Shown here piece after piece: positions 34,530 to 46,145 of a DNA stretch of 64,000 nt (position 1 is the first letter of the stretch; each line of letters starts with the position of its first letter). This stretch comes from Roridomyces roridus. Lineage: Eukaryota > Basidiomycota > Agaricomycetes > Agaricales > Mycenaceae. Below the pieces are notes generated by a model, which was not told the origin of the DNA, searched no databases, and was given only the letters and a program-made list of their open reading frames with translations. Made by a program: the position numbers and the translations under genes. The DNA lies in NCBI GenBank assembly GCA_029378245.1, contig JARKIF010000004.1, positions 2,480,001-2,544,000 of the forward strand, in the 5' to 3' direction.

Positions 34530-34834
34530 TCTACGGAAATGCGCTTCCACTCATCCAGTTGGTTCAGAAGAATGCAGGCTTGCTCCCATCGGAGGCGTAT
34601 TCCAAACTACTCGACGATATGGGCATTCCCCTCGCCGAGAACTTTTGTGCGTCCCCAGATAACTGGATTCCAAATTCAATCGTTCCCAGGGAAATCCCGT
34701 GTCTTACCCCCGACTTCTTCCATCCTTCGTTCTGGAACGTCATCACGCGAGACGCCCACGGACGCCGCCCTGAAACGCCCAAGTATACGAAGAGCTCGAC
34801 ATTGATGTGGATTCATTGCCCTCGCTTCGCTTGA
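34530..34834 (+). pseudogene. Coding fragment of unknown protein
   Basis: A stretch opening after a plausible acceptor (CGACTAG) reads VYGNALPLIQLVQKNAGLLP, then SEAYSKLLDDMGIPLAENF, PDNWIPNSIVPREIPCLTP and FFHPSFWNVITRDAHGRR. It has the composition of a real, conserved exon. I do not recognise the family, and flanking exons could not be found, so it may be a gene remnant. Confidence 0.35.
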
Positions 34835-35460
34835 AAATCTGGGGACGATGGTGCAAAGGCTCACGCGGGTTGTCAACTTATGGGCTGTACTACTCGGACA
34901 GCACAAGTGGAGGGTGGCCATGGTATGTACGGCAGGGGCCAAATGCCGGATATTGTCTTGCCTGCGAATCCCGACGCGTGCGGGGTGGGGAAGATGAGCT
35001 ATGCGAGGGATGGAGTGACTCGTGGCAGCGGGGTAAAGAGGAATTGAATGTCGTCGGGCGGTGCTGTATACTCAGGCTAACCCAATCCGCTTACCAATAT
35101 CGGTGTTTTCCTCCGCCCGGCTTCCTCGGTTTGCGGCACGCACGCACGCGCACATTGCCTCAGCTCAAAGGTCTTTCACGCGGGATTCGCTGAACTTGAA
35201 GTTGGGCGTCAAATTTTGCGAAGACTGCGCAGCAACGTGTCTTCCGGCCATCTCGGTTCTTCAAGCGCTCGCCATACATAAATATACATTCTCAAGTCAA
35301 AAGCTGTGGTTTTCGGGAGCGCGACGCGGCAACCACCATCTAGATCTTTGCTCTGCTGCGGATTTACGACCTGCCGGGAGGGGATGTCGTGGTGCTTGTT
35401 CCCAAAGCTGTCTGCGAGCCACTTACTCAATCATTTTTTCCTCCTCCTCCTCTTCAGGAA

Positions 35461-36576
35461 ATGCGCTGCTATTGGAGGCTACTAGTCTGCACGACACTTC
35501 TAACGGGCCCAGCCGTCGCCTCGCCCCTCGATGCCCGAGAATCCCCAAGCATCCAGGAGATTCCTCTCCCTGCATTGACCCTCCCTGCCCAACAGCCCAA
35601 TTTCAACGGCTTCGACCTCACATCGGCGCTCCCACCAGCATCGATCCTCTCCGCTGTCCCAGTTCCCCTCCCAGCAAGCTGCTCCGGGTACCTCGGCGCG
35701 CCGGGGACAAACTCGGAATGCCTCACGACGACGGGCATGTCGGCGCTCAGCATCCAATTTGAAGACTGCGGGACACCGTTTGTCGTATGTCGATGTGCGG
35801 ATGCGCAGATGAGCATGGATGTTGCGTTGGATCGATTTTCGCGGGTTCCAGTGGGCTTGAGGAGGTATGCGAGTACAATTGCGGTGATGGCTACACAGAC
35901 CGAGGCAAATGCGTATACACTTACGACGGGGGAGACACATTTCTTCGGGGATTGTGCTATGGACACGTGGATTCATGAGGTGCGTTGGATGAGAGTTTCC
36001 TGAAATGTACTTACGCTTTCCAGCTGACACATGCATACGACTTTTCTGGCACCACGTCCTACGCATCCGCGACATCTGCATGGCTAGACGCGCTTTCGAC
36101 CGATTCCTGCGTCCCAGACGCGTACTCGCAAACAAATGCAGTGGAAGACTTTGCGCAAACCGGCGTGCTAAACGTCTACATGCTCATATTTGGCGGGAAC
36201 CTGCCGCCGGGATTTCAAACTGCCTGTATGTCCAACCAACTGGCGTATGTGAATAGCCTACCACTATTCAACACCGAGACGCTGTTCGGGAACACTTGTG
36301 ATATTGTGAATAGCGGGCCACCTGCAAGGTTTGGTTTTTTCGGTGCTGGTGGGGACTCGATCTGACTTGCTTGTTTCTACTAGAGAAACGGAACCTCCGG
36401 TTTCGTTGGATCCTTCGCGGACATTCCAGACACTACCTACCGCCGATGCAGACCTCTTGCCGACCAGCGCCCGTCCGCATGTACAGGCTGCCACAAATAA
36501 CTCTCGGCAGCCAATTCCGTGCTTCTTGACATGGATAACATCCGTTTTCCCGCTGCTGCTACTACTTTGGATTTAG
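35461..36576 (+). CDS. Secreted zincin-like protein, probable GPI anchor (tandem copy 1)
   Basis: Predicted 338-aa extracellular protein; exons 35461-35979, 36024-36328 and 36384-36576 (1017 nt). The signal peptide is MRCYWRLLVCTTLLTGPAVA. After splicing, WIHE|LTHAYDF gives an HExxHxxD motif, as in aspzincin-like metallopeptidases and the related fungal Con-13-like family. Conserved cysteine-bearing blocks are FEDCGTPFVVCRCADA, FFGDCAMDTW, STDSCVPDAYSQTN-VEDFAQ and FGNTCDI. The C-terminus ends in a hydrophobic segment (LTWITSVFPLLLLLWI) after a small-residue region, consistent with GPI attachment. Whether it is an active protease is unknown. A paralogue follows 0.9 kb downstream. Confidence 0.75.
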
Positions 36577-37355
36577 ACGCTACTTGCGCTCCCGGCCCTC
36601 GACCTCATTTCAAGTCGGGTTTTCCTCGATAACAAAAAGTTACGATACACGATAATTATGTATCTCCCGCGGTTGCTGCGCCCACTCATCATGTGTAAAA
36701 TTAATCAAGCATTCAATTCACTGCAGTCTGCGGCCGTTTTTGACCGTCGGCGTTTGGGTCTCTCCAAATGGTTGAAAGGCTGTAAATCGACACGTGCTCG
36801 GCATGTTCACTGTAAACTCGGATCAGCCGATCAAATCCGTCTTGTCCTCTGCCCTCATCTCGGTCTCTGCAACTCCCTCACAGACGGCTGAATGACTGGC
36901 AATACCGAAGGGATCAGGGTATTGGTCCTTGCTCTGAGCTGCCTCACTGCCGACGAACATTAATGTGGACGACATCTGGCAAGCCGTGGGCCCGTGGCTA
37001 CAAGCAACAACCGCCGTATCAGGAGCAGATTGAACAGACAAGTATGTGTTTGAGAATAGCCTCGGCGCCGACAGCGGGTAAGCTGTGATTGTCCCGACCG
37101 CTATTTTCGTTTGATACTTCAAATGTGACATATTCAGGTGGGCGCACGGATAATTCTCCATGGTACCCAATAGGTGTGGTTCATCCTGCGCGTTATTCCT
37201 CTTCAACCAAGACAGAGCACCCAATCCCACTTGAAGTAGTGTAACCCGATGAGTCATATTCACAAGAGGAAACCATCATCTTTCCGCCCAAGTGATCTAC
37301 TCCCTCGCGCGCGCGGGCGGTGCCTGATCTTCCCGGCGCAGCTCACTACCCCGGA
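36577..37355. other. Intergenic between tandem zincin-like genes
   Basis: No gene seen. Confidence 0.5.
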
Positions 37356-37362
37356 TATAAAG
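37356..37362 (+). promoter_or_regulatory. TATA box of zincin-like copy 2
   Basis: TATAAAG, about 87 bp upstream of the ATG at 37443, the same distance as in two other genes of this window. Confidence 0.55.
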
Positions 37363-37442
37363 CTACCCACCGTCAGCAACTCGTTGCCTCCTTGTCTTCC
37401 TTTTCTCCCTTCCGTTCTTATTGCCCCGGGCTTGGCACACCG

Positions 37443-38567
37443 ATGGCTGGATCCATATTTTCCACCTTCCTTCTTCACCTTTCGATCCTTGGCATCTCGT
37501 CGGTCCTCGCACACCTCGATCACAGAACCGCTGTGACAGAATCCTCCTCCCTAGGTCCCCAATTGACACTCCAACCCCAAGCCCCCTCATTCGCCTTCGA
37601 CCTGACCAACGCGCTCCCTCCCGCCTCGAGCTCCCTCACCCCTCTCTCTTCCCTCCCTCCGGCCTGCTCAGATTCAGTGGGGCCGACCAACGAGTGTACG
37701 GCAACGATGAGCGCTACAGCCATCACATACGAGGACTGCGGGGACCCATTCGTCGTGTGTCGGTGCGCTGATGCGAATATGACTATGGACACAATAGTCG
37801 ATCGGTTGGGACGCGTGCCGGTTGGATTAAGGCGATTCGTGGCGAACGTAGTCGTTTCGAGCGCCCCGCTGTCCGGGTCGCATGCTTACACCAATTTAAC
37901 GACGGGGGATATTCATATGTTTGGGGATACGACGATGGATGTGTGGATTCATGAGGTGTGTTGCTTCTATAGCCAACCTTCTGGGTTGTAGGCTGAAATC
38001 TGCGAGTAGGCGACGCACACGTTCGATTTTAGCCCGCCGTTCGACACCACTCCCTCAGCATCGCAGGGATGGGCAGAGGCACTTCAACAGGATACCTGCG
38101 TTCCAGACAACTACTCTCAGACCAACCGCGTTGAGGTGCGCCCCCGCTCCTCCCTCCCTGCCTCGCCCTCCCTCTCTCTCTGATCTCTAAATAATCAAAC
38201 GTATTTGTAGGACTTTGCCCAACTAAGCGTAATAAAAATCTACGCCCTCCTACACAGCGGAAACCTGCCCCCAGGGTTCAACTCGACATGCATGCAAAAT
38301 CAGCTCACGTTCATGGATGGGTTGAGTTTATACAATGCAACACAGTTGTTTGGGAATACTTGTGCGATTCGGGGCAAAGCTGGAAGGAGTGCACGGCATA
38401 CGAAACCACCCGCGGTCCTTGACGCCAGTCGAGTCTTTCAAACGGTGCCTCTGGACCCGACGGCGACGGCTGGGGCTGCGTTGATGAGGAGTTCGGGAGT
38501 GTCGACGACGATAACAGCGGGAGGATGGTTGGTGGCAACATGTGTCTTTATCTTATTCTGGGCATAA
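37443..38567 (+). CDS. Secreted zincin-like protein, probable GPI anchor (tandem copy 2)
   Basis: Paralogue of the 35461 gene, 331 aa; exons 37443-37955, 38010-38135 and 38211-38567 (996 nt). The signal peptide is MAGSIFSTFLLHLSILGISSVLA (23 residues). The metal-site motif is again split by an intron at the same place: WIHE|ATHTFDFS. Shared blocks are YEDCGDPFVVCRCADANM, MFGDTTMDVW, QDTCVPDNYSQTNRVEDFAQ and FGNTCAI. The C-terminus ITAGGWLVATCVFILFWA is hydrophobic. Copy 2 has an extra 75-nt intron before DFAQ and lacks the last intron of copy 1. Conservation of HExxHxxDF and cysteines in both copies argues for a retained fold or activity. Confidence 0.75.
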
Positions 38568-38653
38568 TCTTTCGTGTGGGGAACTAATTGCATTTAGGGA
38601 TGCATGCATGTACAATAATCAAGAAATCGAAATACTTACCTGAGATTCGATGT

Positions 38654-40013
38654 TCATTTATCATCCGCGAGCCGGCGACAAACAAACGCCCCAACCAACT
38701 CCCTCGTCTCCATCTCCTTCTTCCCAAATATGTCCAACGCATCCACGAGCTTTCGAGTCACCTCCCGGTCAGAGGCGATTGCTTCGCGGAGGAGGGTAGG
38801 CGTTGTCCGCTAGATAATCGCCTTCCCGATTTTCTCATGATCAGTTGTATGTGAGAAAAGGGGGAGGGAGACTGACCGTGGGGAAATACAGCTGTGGCTG
38901 CTGCCGGGGGTGCGAACGAGTCGAGGGAAAGTGCGGGGAGGGCTGCGAGTGCGTCTAGGATGGGACCGCCGATGGTGATGTGATTCGGGGTGAGAGAGGT
39001 TAGGGCGATGACCTGTTCTTATATCAGAATCTCCTGCAAGTTGCAAGTTGGTGGATGAATTCGAGCAGCCTCACCTCGAGCGGTGTGACGATACTACATG
39101 GCATTGTAATCAATTGGGAACTTGAAAACAAAGAGGGACGAGACAAACCTGGCAGGCATCACGAGTGTCTTGGACCCAATCTCCCGGAACGTGTGCACGA
39201 TACTCAGAATGACCGCGCTCATGGGATGCTCCGTCTTCGGATCGGCGTATTCCTTCCATAGACCTGGTTCGAAATGGACGCGAAGTTCTACGTCCGTCCG
39301 TTCCATCATTAGCAAGTAATGTAAAATGTATAGGCATAGGAGGCAGACCATTGAAATACGGCGCGACGTAGACACAACCCGCTTGGCTTGCCGCTACGGC
39401 CTGCGGGAGCGAAAAGAGACACGTGGCGAGGGTTTGGATGCCCTCGTTTTGAAGCTCGCGGCATGCCAGGAGGGATTCGGGGGTTGCGGGGATTTTGATA
39501 CATACGCGATTCCTGTTGCGATTAGCACTTGTTTACTGGAGAATTGTATTACGTACTTGGGGATACCCTGCTCGCCGAAGCGCGAGACCAGCTTGCGTGC
39601 GTGGTCCACGGTTTTTTGTGTATCGTGGGCTGCCGACGGGGAAGTCTGGGCGTGTACGTTTCCGGTGAGATGTGGGTAGACTTCTTTCGCAAGGAGGACC
39701 GTCTACCGCATCATCGAGTTGACGATTTTATTCGAAGAGGGAGAGTCGACACACCAAGAGGTCCACCACATCTTGTTCAAAGTCCCCCGATTCCTCTGAA
39801 TCCTTCGACACCAAGTCTACAGCCCTCTTGAGGAGATGACTGTTTTCGGGACGCACCTGCCTGCGCGTGGACGAGGGCTTGGTTTGACGTCATATCGCAG
39901 AATTTTAGAGGCGTGCTGTAGCGAGCGGCGAAAGCGGGGTCCATCGAGTCGACGTCGATGGTGAGGAGACCGCGGATTTGGGCGAGGAGGCTGGTGGTGG
40001 GGGAAGGAGACAT
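38654..40013 (-). CDS. Transaldolase-like protein with probable frameshift
   Basis: Class I aldolase (TIM barrel) of the transaldolase superfamily, acting on sugar phosphates in the cytosol. Segments in order: MSPSPTTSLLAQIRGLLTID, CDMTSNQALVHAQ, VRPENSHLLKRAVDLVSK, LLAKEVYPHLTGNVHAQTSP, KNRVCIKIPATPESLLACR, AVAASQAGCVYVAPYFNE, LRVHFEPGLWKEYADP, IALTSLTPNHITIGGPILDA, and a C-terminal helix pair ending CRRLADDK. The Schiff-base Lys is in VCIKIPAT. Between HAQ and VRPEN (about 39860) the frame shifts by one base with no room for an intron. This may be a sequencing error, a disabling indel or a misread exon end. At least seven exons; the last intron (GTATTT donor) is uncertain. Confidence 0.7.
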
Positions 40014-40551
40014 GGGAGACGTGCCCTGTGAGAGAGTGTGGGATGCGTGTGACAACCAAGTGTGAGAGTCGAGACGAGCTTACTTGTGTACAAGCGTGCA
40101 GGGTCTTGAGGACGACGACCGCGGCCCGGTGGTGGTCGGAAGTAAAAGTGGTGGCCGCATGATTGGCGAACTCTGATCGCACGTTGCCAAGTAGTAAGCA
40201 GACGCACTGGGAGAAAGACAGTCTTGACCAAGTCTTGACCCTTGAATGCCTGAAAAAAATCCTCGGGCTTCCGGTGGGAGTCTACAATTTAATTTGACGA
40301 CTACTCAGTAATTAAATGAATCGTTCTCGATGCCGGCCGCCAGATGCCGGGATACTGATCACGCGTATCAAACCTCTTTGCGACTCTTCCTCTCAGCGAC
40401 CGACATGCATTTGGACTCTGCTGGCGCAATGACCTCCTATGGCGAAATACCAACGACGTTCTGGATTAGTTCAGCCTCCGGAAGCAGAAGCCACTTCTCC
40501 TAACACAGCGCAAGAGAGGGGTCGACCCTTTCCCTCTTGTCCGAGTCCTCC
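40014..40551. other. Divergent promoter region
   Basis: Shared upstream region of the transaldolase-like (-) and RGS-LOV (+) genes; no gene seen. Confidence 0.5.
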
Positions 40552-43500
40552 ATGAGCGCCGCCGCCGCCAATAGTCTGCCCATGACGCCCGTCAGCCGTG
40601 TCGTCAGTATAGGTCCCACCTCTGCACCATGTACGCCTTGACGCACTCGTTCTTCGCTTCATTGTCTGAGTCCACTCCCCTCCACAGCCGTCGACAGTCT
40701 GGCTCTCCCCCAGCGCAAGCTCACCATCCGTGTTCCAGTGGAATACATGCCACCGACACCCCCGCCGTCTGCCGAACTCCCCGCCATCCCGCTGCATCAA
40801 CAACGGAATTCCCTGCATGCGACGACTCCTGTCTCTGGTGCCCTGAGCAAGCGTGCATCCGCACCAGCTGGCGGTGGATCCTGGGTGCATGTCCGTGCCG
40901 TCGATGCAGTCAAGTTCAAGCCTACCGTCGTCAATTCGTCGTCAGCCGCTGTACCGGAATCCGCCATCGTGACAACTGCAGCACCACCTTCGACCCTCGC
41001 GCCCATCATGCCGACTCTCCCCGAGGTAGTCACCCCGACGACTCCCATCGATGCCCAGCCTCCAGTTACGAGTCTCTTGTTCTCGCTTCCTGCTGCGATG
41101 ACAACTTCGGAATCGGAAGAGTCGTCTGTCAAGCACGTACAACTCCCCACACCTCCCCACGAACCTTCCCGCCCACGCCGAAAGTCCGGTGCCTCCACAT
41201 CCTCTGCGGGTACAGGCCATGGCAAGCAGGTGAAGACGTCGACGTTAAAGCCCCCGCCTACGCCTTCACGTCCAGGGAGGATGGGTACCTCGCCGTCTCA
41301 TGTGTCGCTCATTGACTTTAGTTCTTCTGAGGGAGAGGGTGACGATGCCGATGAAGAGGGCGAGGGCGAGGGAGAGGAAGAGGACCCCCCGGATATCAGT
41401 CAACCTGCGCGCAAGGGAAAGACCCAGACATCTTCCTCATCCGTCTCTGACGCCGACGGCCGTTGGGCACCCGAACCTCTTCCTCCCAGAATGCCCTACA
41501 TCTCACCCGCAGCCTCATACTCGTACTCTGCTCCTCCAGGTACTGCGACTACCCAATCACGCGCGGCTTCCTCTGTACGAAGTGCAAGCAGCGCTGGACG
41601 TCGTGCGAAGGCTACGGCGAGCTTTTTGGGGTTGACGGCGATGCCGACGGAGCTCGTGCAAAGGGATGTGGATTATACGTTGCGTGCGTTGATGAGTCCG
41701 GAGCTTTTTAAGACAATGTTGGAGGATCCGCTCGCGAGGATGAGGTGCGTTTCTGTGCGGAGTAATGAGTGTTGTGTTGATGACATCCCTACAGATTTCG
41801 TGAATTTTTGGCGGCGAGTGGGACGGAAGGGGAGCTTGATTTCTGGACGGATGCGCGGTTTGTTGCGCAGGAGGTTGATGCTCTGAAGATGCATTCCATG
41901 GCGTTGAGGGGTGCGTCGTCTCTCCTTACTCTCCTCGCCTCCTCGTCCCCACACTAAACAACCGCCCATGCAGAACTACACATGTCCGGCCCGCCCGAAT
42001 CGCGCGTGACGCTCTCGAATGAGATTCGGCGTGAACTGTTGGTGGGCTTGCAGCGGCTTATTGGAGCGGATGTGGGGCCTGTGTTGGGGCGGGCACAGGG
42101 GGAGTTGTTGGATGGGATGTATCAGGATCATTTTCAGGTGCGCGCTCCTCACTCTCCTCCTCCCCTTCCCTTCCCCTCATATCCAAACTAACTAACACCC
42201 ACGACTCGCAGCGTTACATCAAACACAAGATAATCCAAGAAACGCACGTCACCCTCGGTAAAGCGAACCTCCTTTCTGCATCTGGGGCTCAAGGGACGGC
42301 GGGTCTGGGGGACGCTTTCGTGCTGACGAACCCGAGGCTGCCGGACCATCCTATTGTGTTGGCTTCGGATGGGTTTGTTGAGGTTACGGGATATCCGAGG
42401 GCGCAGATTGTTGGGAGGAATTGTCGTGAGTGCCATTCAGTTGGGGGTTGGGTGATACTAGTTGTTGACGAGGTGGATGCATAGGATTCTTGCAAGGACC
42501 GGGTACGCCGCCTGCCAGTGTGCAGAGGATTAGGGATGGGTTGAATTCGGGGAAAGGTGCGGTGTATTTGACTCTTCTCATTTTTTTCCCGATCACCAAC
42601 CAACTGTTGTCTCAAGGATGTACCGAACTCCTGCTCAACTACCGACGAAATGGCGAGCCGTTCTACTGCGTACGTTCCTCCTCCTTTGTTCTCGCTCCAC
42701 AAGATCGTTGAATAGTGGGCGACTGTAGCTCCTGTGTATCATCCCCGTGCGAGACACTGTAGGCAATGTCGTGTATTTCATCGGTGGGCAGGCGAACGTC
42801 ACTGGATTGCTCGCTACCGATAAAGGTGCGGGCGCGCTACTTGGCGGTGGTGGTGGTGGTGGTGGTGGTGGGGGTTCTGCCTCTGCTTTTGTTGGGCGGC
42901 AGATTCAACCCTCGCCCGCGCTAGCGCTGTTCTACGAGCAAGGTGGCCATGGGGCGAATGGGAACCCGATCCCGGGGAGAATACGTCAAGCTACGTCTGA
43001 GCCTGGTACGCGTCCGGCTGCGGCTGGGGCTGTTGTCGGCTCTAACTCTGGCTCTGGGGCCGGTGCTGGAGGTGGGTTTCTGAAAGGGTTATTCGGACGG
43101 ACGGCGTCAATGGGTCCCGGGAAGCCGGAGGGGAAGCAGGTTATCGCCGGTGCGGAGGCGATGATTAATGGTTCGGCTGGGGCGAGGGGGTTGGGGGATC
43201 AGTATTCTGTTTTTCAGAATACGTATAACAAGGTGCGTATTCATTTCTTCGTTCATTTTGGGAAACTGAGCAGAGTTCTAGGTGTTCATATTCAAAGCCA
43301 AGAAACGCGAGATTACGTTCGTGTCGCCGCAGATGTTGAGTACGTTCTCGCCCTCCCTATCCCCTATCCCTCTCCTCCCTTCCTGCCTCGCTGAACTGCT
43401 ATCAGCGTTCCTCGGCCTCCCAACGCGCACACAACGCGAACTCGTCGGATCGGCACTCATCCGGAGTGACGTCGCCTCTTTATTAACGGCTGCCAGTGAG

Positions 43501-43855
43501 GACAGGAATGAGACGCGGAGACTGAGGGAGGAGATGAAGGATGCTGTGAGGAGGGGTGTGCCGTGTTCGTTGTATTGCGGGGTAAAGGTTCCTGGGAAGG
43601 GCATTTTGGTGAGTCTCCCCCTCCTCCTTCCCTTCTCTTTCCTTTGGATGCGATGCTGATGAATGATTGATATTTTAAAGACGCGCAATAATGATAGTTC
43701 GAGGAACAGGTTTGGGATGATGCATGTGACTCCGCTCAAGGTGCGTCTCCTTTCTTCCTTCCGGATTCTCTCTCGGTATCTATCTTTGGGGCCTGACGAG
43801 ATGTGTGTAGGACGGGGATAATGCGGCGGCGGCGTTTGTAGCGATATTTGGGTAG
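40552..43855 (+). CDS. RGS-LOV blue-light photoreceptor
   Basis: Predicted flavin-binding blue-light sensor that couples light to G-protein or membrane signalling; fungal RGS-LOV proteins such as Botrytis BcLOV4 move to membranes in light. Twelve exons: 40552-40606, 40688-41744, 41795-41910, 41974-42137, 42212-42425, 42485-42556, 42617-42669, 42729-43232, 43282-43339, 43406-43608, 43681-43740 and 43811-43855. They total 2601 nt, 866 aa. Layout: disordered, Ser/Pro-rich N-terminus with an acidic EGEGEEEDPP run; RGS domain (SPELFKTMLEDPLARMR, LDFWTDARFVAQEVDAL); LOV domain with GRNCRFLQG, where Cys forms the flavin adduct, and ELLLNYRRNGEPFYC; a GGTGGT-encoded poly-Gly linker; and a second PAS-like domain (VFIFKAKKREITFVSPQM). 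It is the most complex intact gene here. Confidence 0.9.
42847..42873 (+). repeat. GGT microsatellite in RGS-LOV exon 8
   Basis: About eight GGT units encode an uninterrupted glycine run between the LOV and second PAS domain, a site likely to vary in length. Confidence 0.8.
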
Positions 43856-43974
43856 ATTCATAATTCATTGAGGGTTAATGCAGAGGGGAGAGGTGTATCC
43901 ATGTATTTAATCACTGTATTCGTTGGGATTCGGAATGCTGGTTCGTTCCTGTGTTACTATGTTTGACAGGCAAG

Positions 43975-44080
43975 GAGGAAAAAACTCTGCATGGACGCCA
44001 CATCTCGGGGACCTGAATCGAACAGGCGACCAAGTAGCCCGGGCGTGTCCTCGTTGAAGAGAAGATCCCATCACGCACAG
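43975..44080 (-). repeat. tRNA-like (B-box) fossil
   Basis: The minus strand contains CGCCTGTTCGATTCAGGTC, a near-perfect T-arm stem-loop with a pol III B-box, followed by a T-run. No matching acceptor or D-arm is present, so it is not a functional tRNA. Confidence 0.5.
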
Positions 44081-44444
44081 GGCTCACACACCCCTTTGCT
44101 TGCCCACTTGTAGGAATGTATTTCTGGGTGTATGTGGTTCCTGGAAGGGCCTACAGAAACTACCGCACTGCTGCCGCAGTAGGTAAATTCACAGCAAGCT
44201 GTTTCATATCGTCGAACTCTCCCCCGTGCACGAATTACTGGTGTATCTAACATTGTTGTATCTCGAGTCCTGAGTCACCCACCATTGAGCCCGTTTCATC
44301 TGTTTTTGACCTATACTTCAGAGGGTTGGAGCCTTCCCTTACAATGAATTACCTATTCATGTAAAGCTACTGTATCTTGAGTCCCAAAGAACCCTGAATC
44401 GAACATAGATCATCCATTTTTTGAACTATACTTGCATACTAAAA

Positions 44445-44640
44445 TCGGTCCAGTGCGGCACCTTGCGGTCAGCTGCGGCAAAGTACCACTTGCAGTGCGG
44501 CAGCTGAACGAAAAAGTTGCGGCAAATTTTTAAAAAGCTGCGGCAAAGCGGTAACTGCCGCACCGCAGTGCGGTACCTAAGCGGCGTGACACTGCAGTAG
44601 TGTGACACCAGAAGCGGCAGTTGTGAAACTGCCGCACTTC
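44445..44640. repeat. TGCGGCA-rich repeat copy A
   Basis: Many TGCGGCA/TGCCGCA heptamers occur in both orientations. The core GCGTGACACTGCAGTAGTGT is shared with copy B near 46166. Confidence 0.65.
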
Positions 44641-44949
44641 TCTTCCAATTTTTTTTATTTTTGGGACAAACACACATTTGGATAGGTCTATGATTCTCAC
44701 GCAACTTACTGGTGTCCGTTCCTCCATACAACAGTTGAAACCCAAGATACGGCAATTTTAGGTAAACAAGGCAGTATCAGTCTCAACGGTCCGGCAGCTC
44801 CTCTGAGTCTGTTGACACCGTCCGGGCACTCTCAGAGTTTACTCAAGATCATTACAACAGTTTAGCTGCGACAGTAGCTGCGGCAGTTGTGCGGTACAAA
44901 AGAACTCAATCTGCGGCACCCTGTCCTCCGCAGCTACTTCAAATATCAA

Positions 44950-45525
44950 ATGGAACTCGAAGAGATGTCTTACAGTGCTCGAAAGGCCAGTCCGCCATGG
45001 TTGATTACGACTGGCCTTGCGTTACCACAATTCCTTGAAGAACACTACGACGAAGTGCTTCAAGAACTCATCTTCCATCCCGACATGGCGGAACTGCCTG
45101 TATCCGAGCGAAATGCTCGGATCTCATCTATGGGCCGTGCACTCTTCGAGTTTCTTTGGATCCAATACGAGCTCGGGGACTCGTACAATCTGGGTGTTGA
45201 TCTGCTGCACGGCATCCAGGACCGCAGTGTTGTATCGCATGGGCGGAACTCGGACGAGGTCGCCGAGGAAATGTTCAGTGCCTCGCCTTCAACCCACGTC
45301 AAGGCGTTGAAATCCTTGCACATCCTTCGTGATCGACCCACCATCTATCGGCGACGTACAGGGTCACAGGTTGTGAAGCAAGCGGATTCAATTCCAGTCA
45401 CCATTGACCCCGAGGCTCGATCGAATATTTTTCGATTTACTCGGGCAAATGGTCGACGTGCTGCTGCAGAGGCATTGGGAGATGCGAACGGTGATGGGTC
45501 CATGAAGAAACAACACAAAAGGTAG
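44950..45525 (+). CDS. Unknown 191-aa ORF inside TGCGGCA repeats
   Basis: Intact open frame from the first ATG at 44950 (the frame is open further upstream to 44887). It encodes an alpha-helical, charged protein with FLEEHYDEVLQELIFHPDMA, GRALFEFLWIQYELG and ALKSLHILRDRPTIYRRR, ending in a basic KKQHKR that could be a nuclear signal. I do not recognise the family. It is flanked on both sides by TGCGGCA-rich repeats, which suggests it belongs to, or was captured by, a mobile unit. Confidence 0.45.
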   Translation: MELEEMSYSARKASPPWLITTGLALPQFLEEHYDEVLQELIFHPDMAELPVSERNARISSMGRALFEFLWIQYELGDSYNLGVDLLHGIQDRSVVSHGRNSDEVAEEMFSASPSTHVKALKSLHILRDRPTIYRRRTGSQVVKQADSIPVTIDPEARSNIFRFTRANGRRAAAEALGDANGDGSMKKQHKR

Positions 45526-45670
45526 TTGAACTTGTTGATCTAGTCGTGTATGTACTCGAATGTTACTTGTTTCTCTCCCTACACTTGAACTTGAAGTGAT
45601 GAATGGTAGATAGTATTTCCGCATGTATCCCTCTTGAATAATATTGACTCCGTTTACTTGCATGGATTCA

Positions 45671-45730
45671 GTGCGGCAGCTTTGCGGCTGAGTGCGGCAG
45701 CTTTGCGGTTGAGTGCGGCAGCTTCGGTTG
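45671..45730 (+). repeat. Three tandem 21-bp TGCGGCA units
   Basis: Units of the form AGTGCGGCAGCTTTGCGGYTG in direct array; the third is shortened. Confidence 0.75.
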
Positions 45731-46145
45731 TCCACCTGCCCATTTAGCTCCATTCGAGTCAACAATACGACTTATCAGCCACTAAGGAGCCGTGCCAAAT
45801 GACCCGAGTCGCCAGCCGTATTCAACTTGGAACCTCAACTTGACCACGAGTAAGTGTCAGACAAGACTTCAAGTCAGTGAGTCTTCTCGGTAGATTTTGG
45901 AGGGAGCTTCATTTTAAACAGGTATGTCACTCTACCAAAGACCCATTTGAGCTACTTGCAAGCTAGCTCATTGCGTGAAACCTGTGCTAGGCCGTAGTAC
46001 CCAATTTTGATGAGGTTGCTTAAAATTGAATTATCTCACGACAGACACACTCTTTTAAAAAACGGACACCGCGGGACCAGTCCCCGTACGATAGGCTATA
46101 ACTCCAGGCATTTGTCTCATTTTAAATTATCTACTACCTTTAGGC
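45731..46145. other. Intergenic, no recognised gene
   Basis: Nothing beyond short ORFs seen. Confidence 0.4.

Noticed and set aside
43975..44080. Functional tRNA gene
   Set aside because: Only a T-arm is convincing; the 7-bp acceptor stem and D-arm cannot be paired.
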